Origin: Clostridia bacterium
Lineage (GTDB): Bacteria > Bacillota > Clostridia > Oscillospirales > Acutalibacteraceae
Assembly: GCA_017559305.1 (NCBI GenBank)
Contig: JAFYSP010000025.1
Location: 1 to 64,000 of the forward strand
Reading direction: 5' to 3'
Length of the DNA stretch: 64,000 bases
The translations under genes and the position numbers were made by a program. The notes below the pieces were generated by a model. The model did not search any database, was not told where the DNA came from, and worked only from the letters and a program-made list of their open reading frames with translations. Within the stretch, counting starts at the first letter, position 1. Each line of letters starts with the position of its first letter. Positions 60,846-64,000 of the stretch are shown one piece after another.

Positions 60846-61529
60846 ATGAAAAAAACTATTAAAAATTTTATTGTTTCATCAACCTTTATCTTGTCCTTTG
60901 CAGTATGGACTGTGTTACTCACCCGTGTCGGTCTCGACAAGATAGGTCCTGACGGCTCAAAGGTCGGCTTTGCTAAAATAAACTCTGCATTCCATACCTT
61001 CACGGGTGTTAATATGACCTTGTATAATATCACGGATTGGCTGGGGCTCGTTCCGATTTTTCTTTGCCTTGTGTTTGCAATATTGGGTCTTGTTCAGTGG
61101 ATAAAGCGAAAAAGTATATTAAAGGTGGATTACAGTATTTTGGTTTTGGGCGGATTTTACCTTTTGGTAATTGCCACCTATATTCTGTTTGAATATATAG
61201 TGATAAATTATAGACCAATACTTATAAACGGTTATTTAGAGGTGTCCTATCCGTCCTCAACTACAATGCTCGTTATGTGTGTTGTGCCGACAGCGGTTAT
61301 GCAGTTTAATTCCCGAATAAAAAACAAAATACTTAAGTTGATAGTAAATGCAATGCTGACGGCATTTGCGATTTTTATGGTAACAGCAAGACTTGTTTCG
61401 GGAGTTCATTGGCTGACCGATATAATCGGCGGCGCACTCATAAGCTCAGGACTCGTAACCTTGTATTACGCAGTTGATAGCATAAAACATAATAAAAAGA
61501 GCACCCACAGAAGTGAGTGCTCGAAATAA
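60846..61529 (+). CDS. PAP2-family membrane phosphatase-like protein
   Basis: The 227-residue protein has six membrane segments and PAP2 motifs: Y-R-P near residue 123, P-S-S-T at the second motif (P-S-G-H in active enzymes, so the catalytic His is replaced), and R-x5-H-x3-D in R-L-V-S-G-V-H-W-L-T-D. It may act on lipid phosphates such as undecaprenyl diphosphate or be inactive. The start at 60846 follows GGGAAGG. The last ten codons run through a repeat of the rpsI terminator (61494-61545), so the original C-terminus may have been replaced. Confidence 0.8.
   Translation: MKKTIKNFIVSSTFILSFAVWTVLLTRVGLDKIGPDGSKVGFAKINSAFHTFTGVNMTLYNITDWLGLVPIFLCLVFAILGLVQWIKRKSILKVDYSILVLGGFYLLVIATYILFEYIVINYRPILINGYLEVSYPSSTTMLVMCVVPTAVMQFNSRIKNKILKLIVNAMLTAFAIFMVTARLVSGVHWLTDIIGGALISSGLVTLYYAVDSIKHNKKSTHRSECSK
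61494..61522 (-). terminator. Orphan minus-strand terminator
   Basis: On the minus strand GAGCACTCAC, 4-base loop, GTGGGTGCTC, then TTTTT. No minus-strand gene precedes it, which fits a displaced rpsI terminator. Confidence 0.65.
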
Positions 61530-61545
61530 CCCAAATTATCTCTTT
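61494..61545 (+). repeat. Copy C: diverged rpsI terminator and 3' end
   Basis: 52 bases match 63470-63521 at 48 positions, 1,976 bases apart. It holds the hairpin GAGCACCCAC...GTGAGTGCTC with its T run on the minus strand, and the reverse complement of the last codons of rpsI (Lys-Arg-stop). Confidence 0.75.
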
Positions 61546-61690
61546 ATAAGTATTAGCGAACATAAAATATTTTTTATATTATTGAAAATAGGATTTTGTT
61601 ATAGTATTATTGGTTAAGAAAATACTTTTTTGATAATTGCATATTTGTTGCCGGCTTTTGTGCAACAAACCATATTTTTTCTCCTTATAT

Positions 61691-61738
61691 ATGAAAGGGC
61701 AGTTGCTCTTTTATAAAAATAAAAGGAGAAAATCATGA
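61691..61738 (+). other. 15-codon frame overlapping the DUF4417 start
   Basis: ATG at 61691 opens 15 codons, and the TGA stop overlaps the downstream ATG (ATGA). No SD precedes it. It spans a small hairpin (AAAGGGC/GCTCTTT). The rest of 61530-61690 is AT-rich with one more hairpin (GTTGC/GCAAC) and no gene. Confidence 0.2.
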
Positions 61739-63135
61739 CTTTAGAAAACTACAATTATCGAACAGACCCTTTGTTTTTGCGAAATCAATTTGACCAGGTA
61801 TCTCATGGGAAGTACAAAATACCCATCATTCCCAAAGCGGAATTTTCGAATGAAGATTTTTTGGATTTGCTACTTATTGGATTTGACAAAGCAAAGGCAA
61901 ATGATATTAATTTTACCGACCGAATGGTACATTTCTTTTTATATGATTATAACTTTGAGGGGATTTGGAAAAACCCAGATAAGTACATAGAAAAACTAAA
62001 GCCATACAAAGCGGTTTTATCACCTGATTTTAGTATGTACATTGAAATGAACTCAACAATGCAAGTTTATAATACTTTTAGAAATCGTTTTTGCGGTGCT
62101 TATTTAGCAAGCAAAGGATTAAAAGTCATTCCTACTGTCAGTTGGGGCGATGAAAGCACGTTTGATTTTTGCTTTCTTGGTATCCCAAAAGGGAGTACAG
62201 TTGCTGTATCTACATATATGGCTTCAGAACACGGAAATCGCAAAGACCAAAAAGACTTTTTTCTAAAAGGCTACAACGAGATGTTAAGGCAAATTGAACC
62301 CGAAAGAATAGTTTGCTATAATACCCCATTTCCCGAAATGAAAGGCAAAATCGTATTTGTTGACTATGAACTTTCTTCATGGAAGTATCAAAACTCTGGG
62401 TATAGTCCGTCAAAATATGCCCAATATATTACCGGCGAAAAGTCACTGCCCGAAAACTGTGATTTGATAATAAAAAGAGGATATATCACAAGAGATTTCT
62501 CGTATAAAGGAATGGGAAGCGCCTATGGCGGCGAATGGCAACCCAAAAAAGAAAGCGACAAAAGATTTTTAGGACAACCGGGTGAAATTAAGAAAAGTTA
62601 TTCTAGGAGTGGTGTTCCTCAGTTTACCAAGATAGGCAAAGACGGAAAAGCAGAAGTCGAAAGACATTTTTCTGATCACGGCACACCCTTTGCTCACTCC
62701 AACCCTCATGATCATAAGATTGATTGGTCAAAAGGTTTTCCAAACCCAAGCAAACCAATAAATTATTATGGCAAGGTTCCGGAGTTTAAGTTTTTTAAGG
62801 AGAACAAATATATGAATAAAACAATACAAGCATTTGATGAATTAAAATTTGAATCACTCGGAGATTTTAAGTGGTATATTGCCAACGGATGCGAAGTTGA
62901 GTTTATTTGGAATGATAAATATTATTCCATAACTCATCCTGAAGGAAAAATTTGCATTGGTGAGGGCTATTATTTGAAAGATGGTAAAGCTTATAATATC
63001 TTAAGCCATACTGAATATAACCCACAAGACAATTTGATTAGTGAGGATATAAATGTGATCATGGATTATCTTGTTGCCGGAAAAAGGTTGGGCGCCATCG
63101 CAACGGAAATAGGCATAGTTTATAGAACAATTTAG
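61735..63135 (+). CDS. DUF4417 composite protein of an accessory element
   Basis: The 466-residue protein has three parts. Residues ~10-255 match DUF4417, a mobile-element family: H-F-F-L-Y-D-Y-N-F-E, V-L-S-P-D-F-S-M-Y, V-I-P-T-V-S-W-G-D-E-S-T-F-D-F-C-F. Residues ~280-345 are Gly/Lys-rich with P-G-E-I-K-K, G-K-D-G-K-A-E and D-H-G-T-P-x5-N-P-H-D-H, as in short phage or toxin-associated domains (recollection). Residues 360-466 form a small acidic domain with its own ATG at 62812 and a perfect SD (AAGGAG, 9 bases before), so a separate 107-residue product is likely. Base composition is more AT-rich than the neighbours. It lies between copies of the rpsI 3' end. SD AAAAGGAG precedes 61735. Function unknown. 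Confidence 0.75.
   Translation: MTLENYNYRTDPLFLRNQFDQVSHGKYKIPIIPKAEFSNEDFLDLLLIGFDKAKANDINFTDRMVHFFLYDYNFEGIWKNPDKYIEKLKPYKAVLSPDFSMYIEMNSTMQVYNTFRNRFCGAYLASKGLKVIPTVSWGDESTFDFCFLGIPKGSTVAVSTYMASEHGNRKDQKDFFLKGYNEMLRQIEPERIVCYNTPFPEMKGKIVFVDYELSSWKYQNSGYSPSKYAQYITGEKSLPENCDLIIKRGYITRDFSYKGMGSAYGGEWQPKKESDKRFLGQPGEIKKSYSRSGVPQFTKIGKDGKAEVERHFSDHGTPFAHSNPHDHKIDWSKGFPNPSKPINYYGKVPEFKFFKENKYMNKTIQAFDELKFESLGDFKWYIANGCEVEFIWNDKYYSITHPEGKICIGEGYYLKDGKAYNILSHTEYNPQDNLISEDINVIMDYLVAGKRLGAIATEIGIVYRTI
62812..63135 (+). CDS. Probable internal product (107 aa) of the DUF4417 gene
   Basis: In-frame ATG behind AAGGAG within the larger gene. The product starts M-N-K-T-I-Q-A-F-D-E-L and contains S-L-G-D-F-K-W-Y-I, E-F-I-W-N-D-K-Y-Y-S-I-T-H and L-V-A-G-K-R-L-G-A-I-A. 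Such small proteins often follow the D-H-G...N-P-H-D-H domain as a separate gene, so fusion or dual translation is likely. An immunity or partner role is conjecture. Confidence 0.5.
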   Translation: MNKTIQAFDELKFESLGDFKWYIANGCEVEFIWNDKYYSITHPEGKICIGEGYYLKDGKAYNILSHTEYNPQDNLISEDINVIMDYLVAGKRLGAIATEIGIVYRTI

Positions 63136-63278
63136 AATATGAGGAGGCAAGCTACCTCATGGGTCTAAAGCTTGGTTTGCGAAATAAATTCTGTTTTGAT
63201 GATTAAAATGGCTATGGCATTTTGTGTGCCAGAGTCCTTTTAAAATCACTTACACCAAAGCAAAAATTAAGGCAAAAA

Positions 63279-63316
63279 GAAAACCCCGAAACCTAAGATA
63301 GTTTCGGGGTTTTTGT
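63279..63316. terminator. Terminator after DUF4417 gene
   Basis: AAAACCCCGAAAC, loop, GTTTCGGGGTTTTT; A and T runs on both sides allow use from either strand. Confidence 0.85.
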
Positions 63317-63323
63317 GTGTTTT

Positions 63324-63369
63324 GAAATAATACAGATTATCTCTTTGAGAACTGGGGTGCACGACGTGC
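63324..63369 (-). repeat. Copy A: perfect 46-bp duplicate of the rpsI 3' end
   Basis: Identical to 63499-63544. On the minus strand it would encode [14 protein letters not shown], the last residues of S9, but no gene precedes it. Confidence 0.9.
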
Positions 63370-63450
63370 AATGCTCAAAGAGCATTGCGGAGCATATGTC
63401 CCCACTCGCTCGCCAAAATTATGTCATTTTGGCAACCGCTCGGAGATGAC
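63368..63450. repeat. Imperfect palindromic element
   Basis: GCAATGCTC-AAA-GAGCATTGC (63368-63388) is followed by a larger imperfect palindrome. Its inner arms are GCCAAAAT/ATTTTGGC (63412-63433) and its outer arms GTC/GAC (63398, 63450). It may be a MITE-like or REP-like element. Confidence 0.5.
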
Positions 63451-63467
63451 AAAAAGGCGCACGTCAT

Positions 63468-63498
63468 AAAAAAAGAGCACCCACCGAAGTGAGTGCTC
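63468..63498 (-). terminator. rpsI terminator
   Basis: Minus strand GAGCACTCAC-TTCG-GTGGGTGCTC, then seven T; UUCG tetraloop. Confidence 0.9.
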
Positions 63499-63544
63499 GA
63501 AATAATACAGATTATCTCTTTGAGAACTGGGGTGCACGACGTGC
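63499..63544 (-). repeat. Copy B: rpsI 3' end (functional copy)
   Basis: The end of the real rpsI gene and 13 bases beyond its stop, identical to copy A. Confidence 0.9.
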
Positions 63545-63910
63545 GCCTTTGAGTCCGTATTTCTTTCTTTCTTTCATTCTTGGATCACGAGTGAGGAATC
63601 CTGCCTTCTTGAGCGCAGAACGGAGTTCAGCATCATACTGAAGAAGAGCACGTGAAAGACCGTGACGGATAGCACCTGCCTGGCCTGTAACGCCACCGCC
63701 TGCTACACGGCAAACGATGTCAAACTTTGCATCTGTGCCTGTAAGAGCGAGGGGCTGACGAACGATAAGCTTAAGGGTTTCAAGACCAAAGTAATCGTCG
63801 ATATCTCTATCGTTGATAGTGATCTTGCCGGTACCGTTATAAACGCGGACGCGAGCTACAGAACTTTTTCTGCGGCCTGTGCCGTAAAAGTATTCTTTTC
63901 CTTCAAACAT
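63512..63910 (-). CDS. rpsI: 30S ribosomal protein S9
   Basis: The 132-residue basic protein has [27 protein letters not shown] and the C-terminal tail ending R-A-P-Q-F-S-K-R that reaches the P-site tRNA. SD GGGAGGTAAC is about 6 bases from the ATG. It lies 17 bases behind rplM, the standard pair. Its 3' end is duplicated just downstream. Confidence 0.98.
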   Translation of the reverse strand: MFEGKEYFYGTGRRKSSVARVRVYNGTGKITINDRDIDDYFGLETLKLIVRQPLALTGTDAKFDIVCRVAGGGVTGQAGAIRHGLSRALLQYDAELRSALKKAGFLTRDPRMKERKKYGLKGARRAPQFSKR

Positions 63911-63927
63911 CTTAAGTTACCTCCCTA

Positions 63928-64000
63928 TTAAAATTCCAATACTTCGGGCTGCTGTGCTGCATGAGGATGCTCTGCACCTGCATATACACGAAGACGGGTA
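63928..64000 (-). CDS. rplM: 50S ribosomal protein L13, C-terminal end (partial)
   Basis: The frame encodes L-R-V-Y-A-G-A-E-H-P-H-A-A-Q-Q-P-E then a stop, the conserved end of L13. The rest lies beyond the window. It is directly upstream of rpsI on the same strand. Confidence 0.93.
   Translation of the reverse strand, partial: TRLRVYAGAEHPHAAQQPEVLEF

Larger units (their letters stand above)
63136..63511. other. Intergenic stretch rich in repeats and hairpins
   Basis: No gene is seen. It holds small hairpins (GAGG/CCTC at 63141, TGGCAT/TGCCA near 63215), the terminator at 63279, copy A of the rpsI 3' end, an imperfect palindromic element and the rpsI terminator. Confidence 0.7.

Overview
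The window is a low-to-moderate GC Firmicutes chromosome segment, most likely from an uncultured gut or rumen member of the Clostridia (Oscillospirales-like). This is an inference from the gene orders miaB-ylbF-mutS-mutL-miaA, yggS-sepF-divIVA-ileS-lspA-rluD and DUF512-der-plsY-gpsA, from NfnAB, from the NifU-like/GGGtGRT pair, and from strong SD sequences with sigma-A type promoters (TTGACA-N17-TATAAT). Almost all of it is housekeeping DNA. No rRNA or tRNA genes, CRISPR arrays or transposases were seen.

Layout. 1-2230: the end of a large secreted protein with Cys-rich repeats and LamG-like domains, then two tiny peptide genes that share a K-K-Y-x-S-P start. 2230-8300 (minus): AzlCD amino-acid exporter, a GH95-type glycosidase, a U32 peptidase/RNA-hydroxylation type protein and an Lrp regulator. 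8422-13272 (plus): SLOG protein, a class C beta-lactamase-like hydrolase behind a palindromic operator, and a beta-phosphoglucomutase/GH65 phosphorylase fusion. 13356-30569: a small XRE repressor transcribed divergently from a likely short RNA, followed by a long run of tRNA modification, mismatch repair, cell division, ileS, lspA, rluD and split transketolase genes. 31530-33732: PyrR attenuator, pyrR and uracil permease. 33844-43756: mnmA, a D,D-carboxypeptidase whose start codon lies in a terminator-like hairpin, pgi, a P-loop protein, DUF177-rpmF, and DUF512-der-plsY-gpsA-comEA-like. 43853-50224: pcrA, nfnAB and, on the minus strand, a phosphohexomutase. 50457-55052: sigma factor, zinc-ribbon protein, two-component system and HtrA protease. 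55091-61529: a C39-like peptidase with a flavin reductase, the NifU-like/GGGtGRT pair, an FN3 lipoprotein, a YwaF-like membrane protein, an XRE membrane regulator and a PAP2 protein. 61530-63511: an AT-rich accessory insert holding one composite DUF4417 gene. The window ends in rpsI and rplM (minus).

The most unusual places are: (a) 13599-13728, two divergent promoters with overlapping -35 boxes, each with a 20-bp palindromic operator filling its spacer, the rightward one feeding a roughly 70-nt terminated transcript; (b) 61494-63544, an accessory gene between repeated copies of the rpsI 3' end and its terminator, which looks like integration at rpsI; (c) the accessory gene itself, a three-part protein with a strong internal ribosome binding site; (d) the dacF-like start codon buried in a hairpin followed by seven T. 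All functional statements rest on reading motifs and family recollection; no searches were run.
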